Shown piece after piece: positions 11,326-22,826 of a stretch of DNA of 64,000 nt. Numbering within the stretch: the stretch's first letter is position 1; every line of letters starts with the position of its first letter. The notes under the pieces are model-generated. The model saw nothing but the letters and a program-made list of their open reading frames with translations, was not told where the DNA came from and searched no databases. The position numbers and the translations under genes are program-made. Location of the stretch: the NCBI GenBank assembly GCA_941918925.1, contig OW799233.1:56697841-56761840 (forward strand). The letters run 5' to 3'. This DNA comes from Phyto melanocephala. Lineage: Eukaryota > Arthropoda > Insecta > Diptera > Rhinophoridae.

Positions 11326-12136
11326 AAAAGCAAAAAACTTCTTATTTAGCTTATTTTACCGAGTTGGTTTATACAAATAGTAAATTCAATAAAAGTTGTA
11401 AATGCTTAAATTTGAAAGTGCTGTAGATAGCATGTATTTTCAACTCTTATAGATGCGAGTCGCTTGCTTTGCTATAGCCTTCGGGCGGTAGTAAGGAGCT
11501 TAAACTCTGCTAAATTCCTACTCCATTGTAATTTGATAAGTTGTGTCCATTGAGCCGGCGCTTCGAGGCTACAAGATTTTAAATTCCCAACTACTGAGTG
11601 AAAACCGGTTGTGTACATTACTTTATTAAGTGGAGCGTAGAAAGTTTTATTTTAAGTACTACTATTTATCTAAACTATAACTCGGTATAAAATTAATAAC
11701 TTATCAGGGCTAAACTAGGAAGTTTTCTTTTTATAGTGAATCAAATTTTTTTAAATTAATCAAGAATAATTTTTTCTTTAACTTATAATTTTTTTACTTT
11801 AATATATTTCAAAATAATATCAAATGAAAAGAATTTCTAAAAAAATTTAAAATTCTAGGGTCTTTTTTAATATTAGTAGTAGTTTTTCTGCAAATGAAAA
11901 ACGAAGAAATTTACAATAACCATAATTGTACCGATTTTTCGTCTTCTTGCAGTCTGTCAAATTTGTTGAGTTTAGTTGGCGCGTTTTTACTTCGAGGACA
12001 TTTTTCGTTACGCCTTTGTTAAAAACTTTTCAACCTTTGTTTAAAACCTCTTAACTTAGTGGACCTAAATTAAAATGTTTATTTCCTTGGTCAAAATCAA
12101 AATAAGCACAAAATCCATAAGAACAAATGCATCCAC
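11326..12136. other. AT-rich spacer
   Basis: No recognisable coding or mobile sequence. Confidence 0.4.
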
Positions 12137-13707
12137 AACAAGTAAGAGTGCTATATTCGGCCGTGCCGAATCTTATATACCCTTCACAACGTGTAGTCAT
12201 GCAATAACAGTAGTTTGTATCACCATTCATCCCATATGAAATACGTACATGCATATACAAAAACATACATATATAAAAACATCCCATTGTAAAATTAAAA
12301 ATTTACGTATGTTAAAAAAAAATTTAAAAAAAAATTAAAAAAAAAAATTTTTAAAAATAATTAAAATATATATAATAAATATAAAACAAAAAAAAAATAT
12401 GAAAAAAAATATTAAAAAAAAGAATAATAAAAATATAAATAATATATTAAATAAAAAATATAAAAAAAAAATTAAAAAAAAAAAATATAAAAATAATAAA
12501 AAACAAGTAACAGTGCTATATTCGGCCGTGCCGAATCTTATATACCCTTCACAACGTGTAGTCATGCAATAACAATTGTTTGTATCACCATTCATCCCAT
12601 ATAAAATACGTGCATACATACACGTTAGAATAAATGTGGCATCGAATCCCAGCTGAGCCAAAAAAATTTTATTTTATTTTATTTAATATATTATTTATAT
12701 TTTATTATTTTTTTTTATATTTTTTTTAAATTTTTTTAAAAAATTTTTTTAGAAAAATTTTTGAAAAATTTTTTTAAATTTTTTTTAAAATTTTTTTTTA
12801 AATTTTTTTTAAATTTTTTTTTTTGTAGTTTTTTTTATTATTTTTTTCTTATTTTTAATATTTTTTTTTTTTTGTAATTTTTTTTGTTTGGTATGTTTTT
12901 TACATGTATGTATGTATTTATGTTGTTGTTGTAATTGTGAAAAAAACGAGGTGGTCGTGGTTTTTTGCTCATATCTCAGAAAGTTAGAGGGCGATTGTGC
13001 TGAATTTCAATAGCGATTCATTCCTGGATATTTCCAAGAGATTGATACCATATACAGATCTGAGGAACATATAGTTGCTTCTAAAAGTTGATTTCAACCA
13101 ACACACGGACAGACGGGCAGACGGACAGACGGACAGACGGTCAGGGCTTAATCGACTCCTCTATTCATAAGCTTTCAGAAAATATATACTTTATGGGGTC
13201 GGAAATGAAAATTGTAGAAATTACAAACGGAATGACAAAGCTATATATACCCTTGTGCACCACAGGTGAAGGGTATAAAAAATTTTTTTGGCTCAGCTGG
13301 GATTCGATGCCACGTTTTCTCTAACCAGTATACACGTTTGTATGTATGTATGTTGTTGTTGTAATGTTGTTTTTGTGAAAAAAAATCGAGGTGGTCGTGG
13401 GTTTTTACTCATATCTCAGTTGTTTATGTACCGATGTTTCTGATTTTCAATACCAATCTACTCCCAAATATTTCTGATATTTTAATACCTCACCCGAGTC
13501 CAAGCGATGTCGGCGGGCTTCAAAAAGTTTATTTCAACATACACACGGACAGACGGTCAGACGGACAGACTGACAGAGCTTAATCGACTCCCCTATTCAT
13601 AAGCTTTCAGAAAATATATACTTTATGCGGTCGAAAATCAAAATTGTAGAAATTTCACACGGAATGACAAACCTATATATACCCTTTTTCACTGTGTGAA
13701 GGGTATA
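12137..13707 (-). mobile_element. family B element (B2) split by a second copy
   Basis: The reverse-strand 3' end (aacaagtaagagtgctatat plus hairpin) is at 12137 and the 5' end (ctgtgtgaagggtata) is at 13701-13707. The body is interrupted by another complete family B copy at 12502-13277, so the two halves lie on either side of it. This shows repeated insertion of the family into itself. Confidence 0.65.
12502..13277 (-). mobile_element. family B element (B3), complete and nested
   Basis: Complete reverse-strand copy: hairpin ATTCGGC CGT GCCGAAT at the left, A/T-homopolymer middle, GTCY core (cagacggacagacggacaga near 13115-13140) and 5' end gtgaagggtata at 13277. It closely resembles copy B1 (336-1094), including the ggtgtacaag/ctgtggtg-type 5' end rather than the cacagtg type. 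Confidence 0.7.
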
Positions 13708-13912
13708 AAAATAATAAAATATAAATAATATATTAAATAAAATAAAATTTTTTTGGCTCAGCTGGGATTCGATGCCACATTTATTCTAACGTGTACGTAT
13801 GCACGTATTTTATATGGGATGAATGGTGATACAAACAATTGTTATTGCATGACTACACGTTGTGAAGGGTATATAAGATTCGGCACGGCCGAATATAGCA
13901 CTGTTACTTGTT
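13708..13912 (+). mobile_element. family B 3' half
   Basis: Forward-strand 3' portion beginning in the A/T-rich middle (ttggctcagctgggattcg) and ending hairpin plus ctgttacttgtt. The 5' half is absent. Confidence 0.6.
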
Positions 13913-13918
13913 CACTGT

Positions 13919-14434
13919 CGGCCTTATTCATAACAAAAAGTTAGCCACAGTTTATACACTACGTACAACGAGCTGCTAACTAGAATGCCGATTAAGCTTG
14001 GCAGCTCGTTAGCACAGAGTTTATTCATAAGAAACTTTTATCCGTCTGCCAACTTTTCATAAATCAACTCTGAAATTGCATGATACCCCTAAAATATGCT
14101 ACCATTTTTTGTATATAATCCCTAATTTTGACATTTTTGTTTTTCCATCGATACTAACAATTTTTAAAATTGAAAAATAAATTAAAAAACAAACGAACAA
14201 TATAATTTTTATTAAAATGGAAAAGCAACACAAACGATCTGTAAATTGGGAACAGGATGAAAAGGTAGGTAAAAAAATATTGGTAATGTAAAACAACAAC
14301 ACATAAAAGCTGTCTTTCACAAGTTGGCAAACGTTTGGCAGCTCGTTAACAAGAGTTTGGCCATAGTTTGGCATGAGTGTTATGAATAAACTTAATGTTA
14401 ACTTTATGCCAACTTTTTGTTATGAATAAGGCCG
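13919..14434 (+). mobile_element. PIF/Harbinger-like element with Myb-like first exon
   Basis: The ends cggccttattcataacaaaa and their exact reverse complement (14411-14434) form 24-bp perfect TIRs, flanked by TGT on each side. Inside, at 14217-14264, is a short frame starting MEKQHKRSVNWEQDEK followed immediately by gtaggt, a plausible splice donor. That start resembles the Myb/SANT-like DNA-binding protein carried by Harbinger elements. No transposase remains, so this is an internally deleted derivative. The superfamily is inferred from the TATTCATA-type end, the 3-bp TSD and the exon. Confidence 0.6.
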
Positions 14435-14993
14435 TGTGTGTATAATAATAAAAATATAAATTATATATTAAATAAAAAATAAAAAAAAATTAAAAAAAAT
14501 TTAAAAAAAATAGAAAAAAAAAATTTGTTGGCTCAGCTGGGACTCAATGCCACGTTTTCTCTAACCATATACGTTTGTATGTATGTATGTTGTTGTTGTA
14601 ATGTTGTTTTTGTGAAAAAAAAAATCGAGGTGGTCGTGGGTTTTTGCTCATATCTCAGTTGTTTATGATCCGATGTTTTTGATTTTCAATACCGATCTTC
14701 TCCCAAATATTTCTGATATTTTAATACCTCACCCGGGTCCCATCTTCTCCCAAATATTTCTGATATTTTAATACCTCACCCGGGTCCAAGTGATTTCGGG
14801 GGGCTTCAAAAAGTTGATTTCAACATACACACGGACAGACGGTCAGACGGACAGACTGACAGAGCTTAATCGACTCCCCTATTCATAAGCTTTCAGAAAA
14901 TATATATTTTATGGGGTCGGAAATGAAAATTGTAGAAATTTCACACGGAATGACAAACCTATATATACCCTTTTTCACTGTGTGAAGGGTATA
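14435..14993 (-). mobile_element. family B 5' half
   Basis: Reverse-strand 5' portion: ttggctcagctggg, a GTCY core (cggacagacggtcagacgga) and terminus gtgtgaagggtata. It contains a local duplication of about 55 bp (ttctcccaaatatttctgat occurs twice near 14697-14775). Confidence 0.6.
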
Positions 14994-15415
14994 AAAAGGT
15001 GAATTCTTATATATCAATATTCGAATTATTTTATCTAGTATTAAATTATTTAATACTTTATTTAGAAAAAATAAAAACCACAATAACATGAGAACATATT
15101 GGAGAACTTTTTGGTTCTTTTTGGTTCATTGTTTACCTTCATATAAAAAATTAAATATTTCATAAAGTTGCCTCTTCTTTTAAAATTTTATATTCATTGG
15201 GGCATATTCATAGTCATCAAAAAAGTCGACTTTTACAGTACTTAAGTCAATTTCTTAAAAAAGTCTACTCTAAGTCATTCATAGACAACTTAAAGTTGGT
15301 TTTTGACATTAAAGTCGGCTCTAAATTTAAAACCAGCTGAACCTGTTGTTAACTCTATTTACAATAACATCAGCTGTTCATTGTAAAGTTAAAAGATGTA
15401 TTGAAAATTAAAAAA

Positions 15416-15625
15416 ATGCCAAGATTTCAAGATATTGAAAGAGATTTTTCAATAACTGGTGATTGTGAGGATGATTTTTGTGTAAGGAAGCCTAAAAATT
15501 ACAAAAATAGATTTAATCCCTTCGACCTAAGCGATGAGGATTTTTATTCCCGCTACAGATTTGACAAAATTACAACTCGTTTTTTGTTAAGCTTTGGTAA
15601 GATGAAAGCATCGTTTTCCTTATAG
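15416..15625 (+). pseudogene. Harbinger transposase N-terminal fragment
   Basis: The frame begins MPRFQDIERDFSI and continues NRFNPFDLSDEDFYSRYRF, the characteristic N-terminus of PIF/Harbinger (HARBI1-like) transposases, before a TAG at 15623-15625. The DDE catalytic domain is missing. I chose the ATG at 15416 over the upstream 15401 ATG because MPRF is the family's usual start. Its last bases overlap the end of the convergent Myb-like gene. Confidence 0.7.
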
Positions 15626-15871
15626 CTTTCCACGAATTTGTTTTTTTTTCTGTATTAATGAAATATCATTTCCTCTGTTTTCTACCACATCCAAGTATGC
15701 GTTTACACACTCCCGGAGGCATTCTTTCTCAAAAGCACTCCTTGGCTTCTTCAGTTTCTGAAAGTAAAACATTTATTAAATGCCAAACTAAAAAAATATA
15801 TCACACATATATACATGTGTATGTACATACATAAATATGTTATTGAGACTTACCATTTCTGTTTTTTCCAT
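15620..15871 (-). CDS. Harbinger Myb/SANT-like accessory protein (two exons, short)
   Basis: On the minus strand, exon 1 (15871-15854) encodes MEKTEM and is followed by GTAAGT. The intron ends TTTCAG at 15758, and exon 2 (15757-15620) encodes LKKPRSAFEKECLRECVNAY and about 25 more residues to a TAA. The predicted product is only about 52 residues, short for a Myb-like partner, so it is probably a remnant or C-terminal part. Splicing is inferred from good GT/AG sites. The identity is inferred mainly from context: a second, opposite-strand gene in a Harbinger element. Confidence 0.45.
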
Positions 15872-15995
15872 TATTTTAATAAATTTTGATTTTATACATA
15901 GATGCAAAACGTTTTAAAATTTTTATTTTTTATTGTTTGCTTCAACAAAAGTAAACAAAAGAAAAGCAGCTGATCAAGTTGCCATTTTTTATTTT

Positions 15996-16801
15996 TATAC
16001 CCTTCACACAGTGAAAAAGGGTATATATAGGTTTGTCATTCCGTGTGAAATTTCTTCAATTTTGATTTCCGACCCCATAAAGTATATATTTTCTGAAAGC
16101 TTATGAATAGGGGAGTCGATTAAGCCCTGTCAGTCTGTCCGTCTGTCCGTGTGTATGTTGAAATCAACTTTTTGAAGCCCCCCGACATAGGTTGGACCCG
16201 GGTAAGGTATTTAAATATCAGAAATATTCGGGAGTAGATCGGTATTGAAAATCAGAAACATTGGTACATAAACAACTGAGATATGAGCAAAAACCCACGA
16301 CCACCTCGATTTTTTTTTCACAAAAACAACATTACAACAACAACATACATACATACAAACGTGTATACTGGTTAGAGAAAACGTGGCATCAAATCCCAGC
16401 TGAGCCAAAAAAAAATTTTTTTTAATTTTTTTAAAAATTTTTTTTAAATTTTTTTTTTATTTTTTTTTTATTTTTTATTTAATATATTATTTATATTTTT
16501 ATTATTTTTTTTTTTAATTTTTTTTTTTTTTTGTTTTAAATATAATAATTATAATTATATATAAAATTTTTTTTTTAAATTTTTATTTTTTATTTTTTTT
16601 TAATTTTTTTTTTTTTTCGTTTTTTTAACATACATACGTGAATATATAATTTTACAATGGGATGTTTTTATATATGTATGTACGTATTTCATATGGGATG
16701 AATGGTGACACAAACTACTGTTATTTCATGACTACACGTTGTGAAGGGTATATAAGATTCGGCACGGCCGAATATAGCGCTCTTACTTGTTTAAAAAGAA
16801 A
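15996..16801 (+). mobile_element. family B element (B5), complete
   Basis: Starts TATACCCTTCACACAGTG, has the GTCY core (cagtctgtccgtctgtccgt), a long poly-T/A middle, and ends with hairpin plus GCTCTTACTTGTT. It is inserted into the Harbinger element and is full length at 806 bp. Confidence 0.75.
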
Positions 16802-16989
16802 TTGTATGCCAGAGTTAAGCAAATAAGAGTTGACACCCATTTAAAGCCAGCTCAACTTAAAGTATACTTTTTTTTTGACTATGAATACCAAAAAGATAGT
16901 AAAAGCTTTTAACTTAAAGATTAACTTTAGTAAGAGCCGACTTTAGTTTGCGACTATGAATACAAGCCATTAGCTTTAAAATATAAAAA

Positions 16990-17380
16990 GTACCATGAAC
17001 ATTGCAAAAAGGACTTTGTGGGTTGTCTACATCATATTCATTCAAAACTCACAAAAAGGTCAGCAAAAATAGGATAAAGTTCATAATAGTCTTTAATTTA
17101 GAAACTCTGGACTCATAAATATATAAAATATAAAAAGTTTCATGAAAATCAAGAATAACATATTCACTTTCAGCTTAAATAAAAAGTCGCTAATTCTAAA
17201 AAAAAGTACTATACTTTTGTTGTCAATATCAATATAAGTCAGTGGTCATCGATTTCAAAAATATAAATTTGTAAAATTAATATGTCTATAAAGTACCACA
17301 ATAATAAAGAAAAAACTTTTTGGGTTTTCCGTATCAGTTTACAATTGCAAGATTAGAATGCTTAGATTTATATTTATACT
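16990..17380. other. AT-rich spacer with short repeated phrases
   Basis: The phrase aaaaagtacca recurs at 16986, 17205 and 17285 and again near 57600 and 57715, suggesting remnants of one dispersed repeat. No gene is seen. Confidence 0.35.
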
Positions 17381-18346
17381 AGCAAATACCCGGTGTGCTT
17401 CGCCACCCGTAATGAAATAAAAATTTTATAGTTCAAAAATGTATATATATATTTTGCAAGTGCCACGCCTACTATTACTAAAGCATAAATTTCTTATCCT
17501 AATAATCATATATTTAGATGTCAAAGCTTCTCGTGCAAAATTTGGGTACTCTAACTATTATCGCTTCCCAGATATACGAATTTTTCTATTTAATTCATAT
17601 GAGAGGTGCAACGCCCACTATTACTAAAGCATCGATTTCTTATCAAAATAGTCATATAGATGTCAAAGCTTCTCGTGCAAAATTTGGGTACTCTGACTAT
17701 TATCGCTTACCAGATATACGAATTTTTGTATTTAATTCATATGACAGGTGCAATGCCCACTATTACTAAAGCATCCATTTCTTATCAAAATAGTCATATA
17801 GATGTCAAAGCTTCTCGTGCAAAATTTGGGTACTCTTACTGTTATCGCTTCCCGAGTATACGAATTTTAGTATTCAATTGCTGTGAGAGCTGCCACGCCC
17901 ACTATTTCTAATGTACCCATTTTTTCCAGAAATGTTTATTTGGGTATCAAAGTTGCTCTGGCAAAAGTTTAGTACTCTAATCGATATCATTTTCCAAATA
18001 TACGAAATTTAGTATTTGATTCATGTGGCCACGCCTACTATTAAAAGTCCGCCCATTTTTTACCCAAATGTTCGTGTGTATGTCAAAGTTTACCGTACTT
18101 GATTTGAAGACTCTAGCTGCATTAACTTTCGTGATATATAATATTTAATACTTATCCTTTAATAGGGCGTGGCACCCTGCCCGCTTACAATTTCAAACCA
18201 AAGTATAGCCTATAGTTCCTTCCAGACATACAGAAAGATTCTGTGAAAATTTCAAGGAAATCGGTCCAGCCGTTTAACCGCCTATAAAGCACAAACACAC
18301 ATACAAACACACATTGATTTTTATATGTATTTATATATAGATTTTT
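17381..18346 (+). repeat. tandem-repeat element, 142-bp unit
   Basis: Begins actagcaaatacccggtgtg. It then has about three close copies of a 142-bp unit (gatgtcaaagcttctcgtgc at 17517, 17659 and 17801) and further diverged units. It ends aaatcggtccagccgttta, (aca)-rich sequence and tatatatag. The start (cccgg-g-gc-tcgc-acgcc), the aatcggtccag phrase and the tatatatag end are shared with the 121-bp repeat elements at 36.9, 48.0, 61.7 and 62.3 kb, so this is a divergent member of the same element type. The short open frames inside follow the repeat and shift frame each unit, so they are not genes. Confidence 0.65.
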
Positions 18347-19315
18347 GGGTAAAATATTTTAACAGACAGACACAATTAAACAAATCTGCTCTTAGAAGAT
18401 ATCTCAAGTTTTTAAAAAATAACATAATTTTTTATATCTGGTGAAATTCTCATTTTGAACTTCTAACAGAATTGGCCAAATACTAAAGTATAAAATCAAT
18501 TACCCTACATTTTCTCTTTTGAGTACCTTTTCGTCCCTCTTGAAGTAGTTTAACCTAAATAATTGCTCATATAATATTATTAATAATAACCAATTTTATT
18601 GTATAAAATAATAAAAATATGAATTTATAAAAGTACCAAAAAGCAGAGGAAATATCACTCCTTATTCAAGTGAATTTGGAAAAAGTACAGAAATTATATT
18701 AATATTTTTTTTCGCGGAGTAACGAAGACAATTTAAGTTTTGTTCAAAAGCTTATTTTATTATTAATGATTTTTTACTTTTTATGATATTTTTTAATTAT
18801 TACGAACTAGGTATTTAGATATACAAAGTTAAAAAAAAATTACCTATTTTGGCACTTTTATATGTTGGAAAATATGCTGATCGCTTTTTTAGTTCTATAA
18901 ATCAATAATTATAAATCAAGATTGTTTAATTTAAAATTTGTTGCACTTTTTTAGCTAAAATGTTCGCGCGAAATTTAAAAATTTACTCAAATATTTACTA
19001 TCACTGATGTACATACCCAATCATTTAATCATACAAAGCTAAAATGCCAGAAAATGTTTTTATTTAAGCTTTATATTCTGTTAGCAACAGACTTTCGTAA
19101 AAGCTTTTTATTCCCAAATATTCGTTATTTCAATTGACGAAAAAAGCTAAATAGTGGTTTACGAATACGCTTGACGAAGTGCTTTAAAGGAGGAAAAAAA
19201 CATTAAGAATTCGTCAAGTTAACACGAACAACATTTTTTTATAACTATTTATGTATGTATATAAATATGTATACATAAACTTCATTGACATTAATTTTTT
19301 ATAGATTTGCGTTTT
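18347..19315. other. AT-rich spacer
   Basis: No gene or repeat terminus recognised on either strand. Confidence 0.5.
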
Positions 19316-19957
19316 TATACCCGCCACCAAAAAAATGGTGGGGGTATATTCATTTTGTCATTCCGTTTGTAACACATCGAAATATCCATTTTAGACCCCA
19401 TAAAGTATATATATTCTGAATCAGGGTTTGATTTGATGACGATCTAGCTATGTCCGTCCGTCTGTCCGTCTGTCCGTCTGCCCGTCTGTCCGTCTGTCCG
19501 TCTGTTGAAAGCACGATAGAGGTCGCACCGAAATAGCTAGGGGGCTCAAATTTTGCCAAAATCTTTCTTATAGACAAGGTTTGTTTGGTATTGAAAATGG
19601 GCTAAATCGGAATATTAGGAAGAGAGTTATAGCTCGAAAAGCAAGAGTAGGTCGAAAAAACCGTGTCCTACCAACATCGAATAAAATGGAATTGTGTCCA
19701 AACGGATTAACGCAGACTCATGAAACTTCGAATATATATTTCCTGAGTAAAAACAATATTATTCCCCGAAAATTATCTAAATCTATGCATTAGGAGAGGA
19801 GTTATCGATCAAAATGTACGAAAATTTATACCGCACAGTGTATTTTTCGGTATATTTAAAAACAAAAACGTCATAAAAGCAACAAAATTGGATGTACGAC
19901 TCTGAAATTTTGCACTCTTTGCTTTTTGGTGACACGCTTTTTTGTAACGGAAAATCA

Positions 19958-21000
19958 ATATGCCACGCCCACTTTTACGCCCACCTCCCATATAACGTCT
20001 TAACTGAAATTCATATAATTTCTCTATTAATATAGATTTTGGTTTAATAAAGGGCTATATTGAAACACCTAAGTTGTACTCATTCGCAAAAATAACTTTG
20101 ACACGCCTACTATAACGCCCACTTTTTACGTTATCCACCGTTAATGAAATTTAAAAGCTCATAAAACCACCAATATTAGAGGTATGATAATCAAATTTGC
20201 TAGGTATATCCCCCTAGGCAATGTCATTACTGTGCCATAAAATTAAGGTGCCACGCCCACTTTTACGCCCACCTCCCATATAACGCTTTACCTAAAATTC
20301 ATATAATTTCTCTATTAATAAAGATTTTGGAATAATAAAGGGCTATGTTGAAACACCTAAGTTGTACTCATTCGCAAAAACAACTTTGACACGCCTACTA
20401 TAACGCCCACTTTTCACGTTATCTACCGTTAATGAAATTTAAAAGTTCATCAAACCACCAAAATTAGAGGTATTATGATCAAATTTGCTACGTATAGCCC
20501 CCTAGGCAATGTCATTACTGTGCCAGAAAATTAAGAGGCCACGCCCACTTTTACGCCCACCTCCCATATAACGCTTTACCTAAAATTCATATAATTTCTC
20601 TATTAATAAAGATTTTGGAATAATAAAGGGCTATGTTGAAACATCTAAGTTGTACTCATTCGCAAAAACAACTTTGACACTCCTACTATAACGCCCACTT
20701 TTCACGTTATTTACCGTTAATGAAATTTAAAAGCTCATAAAACCGCCAAAGTTAGAGGTTTGATGATCAAATTTGCTACGTATATCCTTCTAATCAATGT
20801 AATTGTTGTGCCAAAAAGTTTAGGTGACACGTCCACTTTAACGCCTACCTCCCATATAACGGTTTATCTTAAATTCATGTAATTTCTCTATTGACAAAGT
20901 TTTTTGGAAAATAAAGGACTATATTGAAATATCTAAGTTGTATTTATTAGCAGAAACTTTATTGACACACCTACTTTAACGCCCACTTTCATTGAAAGAC
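19958..21000 (+). repeat. internal tandem repeats of family A (about 287-bp unit)
   Basis: Each unit contains cacgcccacttttacgccca, ctcccatataacg, ttcatataatttctctatt, aagttgtactcattcg and acgcctactataacgcccac. The unit count varies between copies, as in DINE-1 elements. Confidence 0.75.
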
Positions 21001-21325
21001 TACATTTACAAAAGCATTTTAGTAGCATATCGAAGTATCTGATGGTCCAAATTTTCAATGACAATGTTGATACTCAATTGTTGGGCATGATGATGAGGCG
21101 ATGTTGACTGCTCTTTTGCCACACTATCGCAAAAACCAGCAGTGGTTCCCATTCAACGAACTAAGAAGGCAGGATTATGTTGATCAAAAGAATTACGAAG
21201 TGTATAAAATGCATTTTGTTTTCAACGCCCATTTTCATAAAAAAAACCTGAATATTAAACCTGAAAATTAATTTACAAATAATTAATTAATAATAATTAA
21301 TTAATAATTAATAATAATGAATTTT

Positions 21326-21360
21326 CCTGAAGATGCTACACGAAGGAGTAGCGAAATATT
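21326..21360 (+). other. CTGAAGA-stem-GAAA motif (hammerhead-like), copy 1
   Basis: CTGAAGA is followed by the 5-bp stem GCTAC/GTAGC with an 8-nt loop and then GAAA. This is the order of the CUGANGA and GAAA core boxes around stem II of a hammerhead ribozyme, with one extra U before the stem. Activity is not shown. Confidence 0.35.
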
Positions 21361-21737
21361 GAGAATTTAAATACAAAAATTGGATATTTAAATATGAAAA
21401 TTTGAAAAAAGAGATCAAATAAAATAAATAATTAAACCTGAATAACTTTAACGCGTTGCTCATTTAGGTATCTTTCCACTGTTCAAATTAAGTTAGTCTG
21501 AGATTGAGAAATGTCAAATGAAATGCAAAAAAAAACTTGTTGCTTATGTGTGGTTCACCTTCAACAGGGGCCCTTAAAAATTAACCACCCTCTATAAAGA
21601 AAGTAATACATATTTTATTTTAAAGAGATTATTCCATAGTGATTAACAAAATAATAAATATTGTGCTTTAAATGTACACAAAATTGGTGGTGGGTATAAA
21701 AGATTCGGCACAGCCGAATATAGTGCTCTTACTTGTT

Positions 21738-22131
21738 GATATTGAAGTTGTGCCTAGTCTTTTTTAAATACGAACATTTTTGGATTATTTTCCGAAAAAT
21801 ATTTGTATAAGAACTGGTATATCCCTGAGTAAGTTTTTCATATGTCATTCAATATATTTTGGCTATCTGATAAGGTATCGACTTAAAATTTTTATATGTG
21901 CCTAAAATGTGGGATTTCAACACCTAAAGGAATAATTAAAATTTTTTTTTTTTTAATCTACAGGAAGTTTTTAAGATTTAGCCCTTAACCATACATTCGA
22001 CATACCCGGATGAGCAAAGAACAATTCAAAAATTTTATTGATTTAAGGTCCAAAAAAATTTACATAATTATTTTAATATTTAATTTAAACCAATTATAGA
22101 AGCTTTATCTTACTATTTTAATATTAATAAA
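21738..22131. other. AT-rich spacer
   Basis: Nothing recognised. Confidence 0.4.
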
Positions 22132-22826
22132 AACAAGTAAAAGTTTTATATAATCGGCCGTGCCGAATCTGATTATACCCTTCACCATCATGTACACAGG
22201 TATAATCCAGCATCGTTGCTTAACCTATATTTCATGTTATACGCAATTTTTCCTTATTATTTCCGACGCCATCTTTTATTTTGAATTTTTACGTAGGTAA
22301 CTGTATTCTACTAGTCAAGTCCTTTAATTTGATACCCATATTGATGGCGTTAAAAAAATTTGATCCGCCATCTTGGATTTTAAATTTTTTAATAATTTAC
22401 TGTATTCTACTGGTCAAGCCCTTTCATTTGATACCAATATTGAACGGGTTCTAGAAGTTACATTTAAAAGTACCAGATTTGACCCGTTTATAAATTTATT
22501 GTCCGCATTTTGTAGTGGCGACCAACATGAGTTTTATTTTTTTTAGTGCTTATATTGCACTAGTCAAGTCCTTTCAGATGATACCAATATTGACGATATC
22601 GGTTGTCTAGAAGCTGAAAAAAATTTGATTTTCGTTTGTAAACTTTTGGAATATATATTTTTCAAAAAAAAATTTTGCCTATAACTTTACCCATTAAAGC
22701 CCGATTTATCTAAAATTTTTCACGAATATCTCTCCAGGCATATAATATCTACAAATAGTAACAAAGATACCCATAAATTATTCTATGGCTGAAAAATTTT
22801 AATTGTGGTGGTAAAAATATGGGAAA
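22132..22826 (-). mobile_element. DINE-like family C element
   Basis: The reverse-strand 3' end is aacaagtaaaagttttatat with a hairpin variant (tcggccgtgccga), then tataccctt. The body has repeated phrases such as gccatctt-gatttt and actagtcaagtcctttcatt-gataccaatattg, shared with the copies near 48.7 and 57.9 kb. The 5' limit is inferred from the start of the next element. Confidence 0.55.

Larger units (their letters stand above)
15199..16968 (+). mobile_element. PIF/Harbinger transposon, split by a family B insertion
   Basis: The left end ggggcatattcatagtc and right end gactatgaatacaagcc are inverted repeats sharing tattcatagtc, flanked by ATT on both sides (15196-15198, 16969-16971). Without the 806-bp family B insertion (15996-16801) the element is about 960 bp. 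It keeps the start of a transposase on the plus strand and a small spliced Myb-like gene on the minus strand. This is the two-gene plan typical of the superfamily, but most of the transposase is deleted. Confidence 0.75.
19316..21737 (+). mobile_element. DINE/Helentron-like family A, full length (A4)
   Basis: Complete copy of 2422 bp. The 5' end is TATACCCGCCACC and a long GTCY core lies at about 19450-19505 (six to seven tgtccgtc/cgtctg units). Four tandem units of about 287 bp begin at cacgcccacttttacgccca (about 19958, 20246, 20532, 20822), followed by the mariner-like module. The 3' end has hairpin ATTCGGC ACA GCCGAAT and ctcttacttgtt. An insertion near 21253-21440 carries the CTGAAGA...GAAA motif and is flanked by aaacctgaa-type duplicated sequence. 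It encodes no helicase, so it is non-autonomous. Confidence 0.8.

Noticed and set aside
17439..17911. Three similar 60 to 83-residue frames
   Set aside because: They repeat every 142 bp and overlap in shifted frames; they are tandem repeat units.
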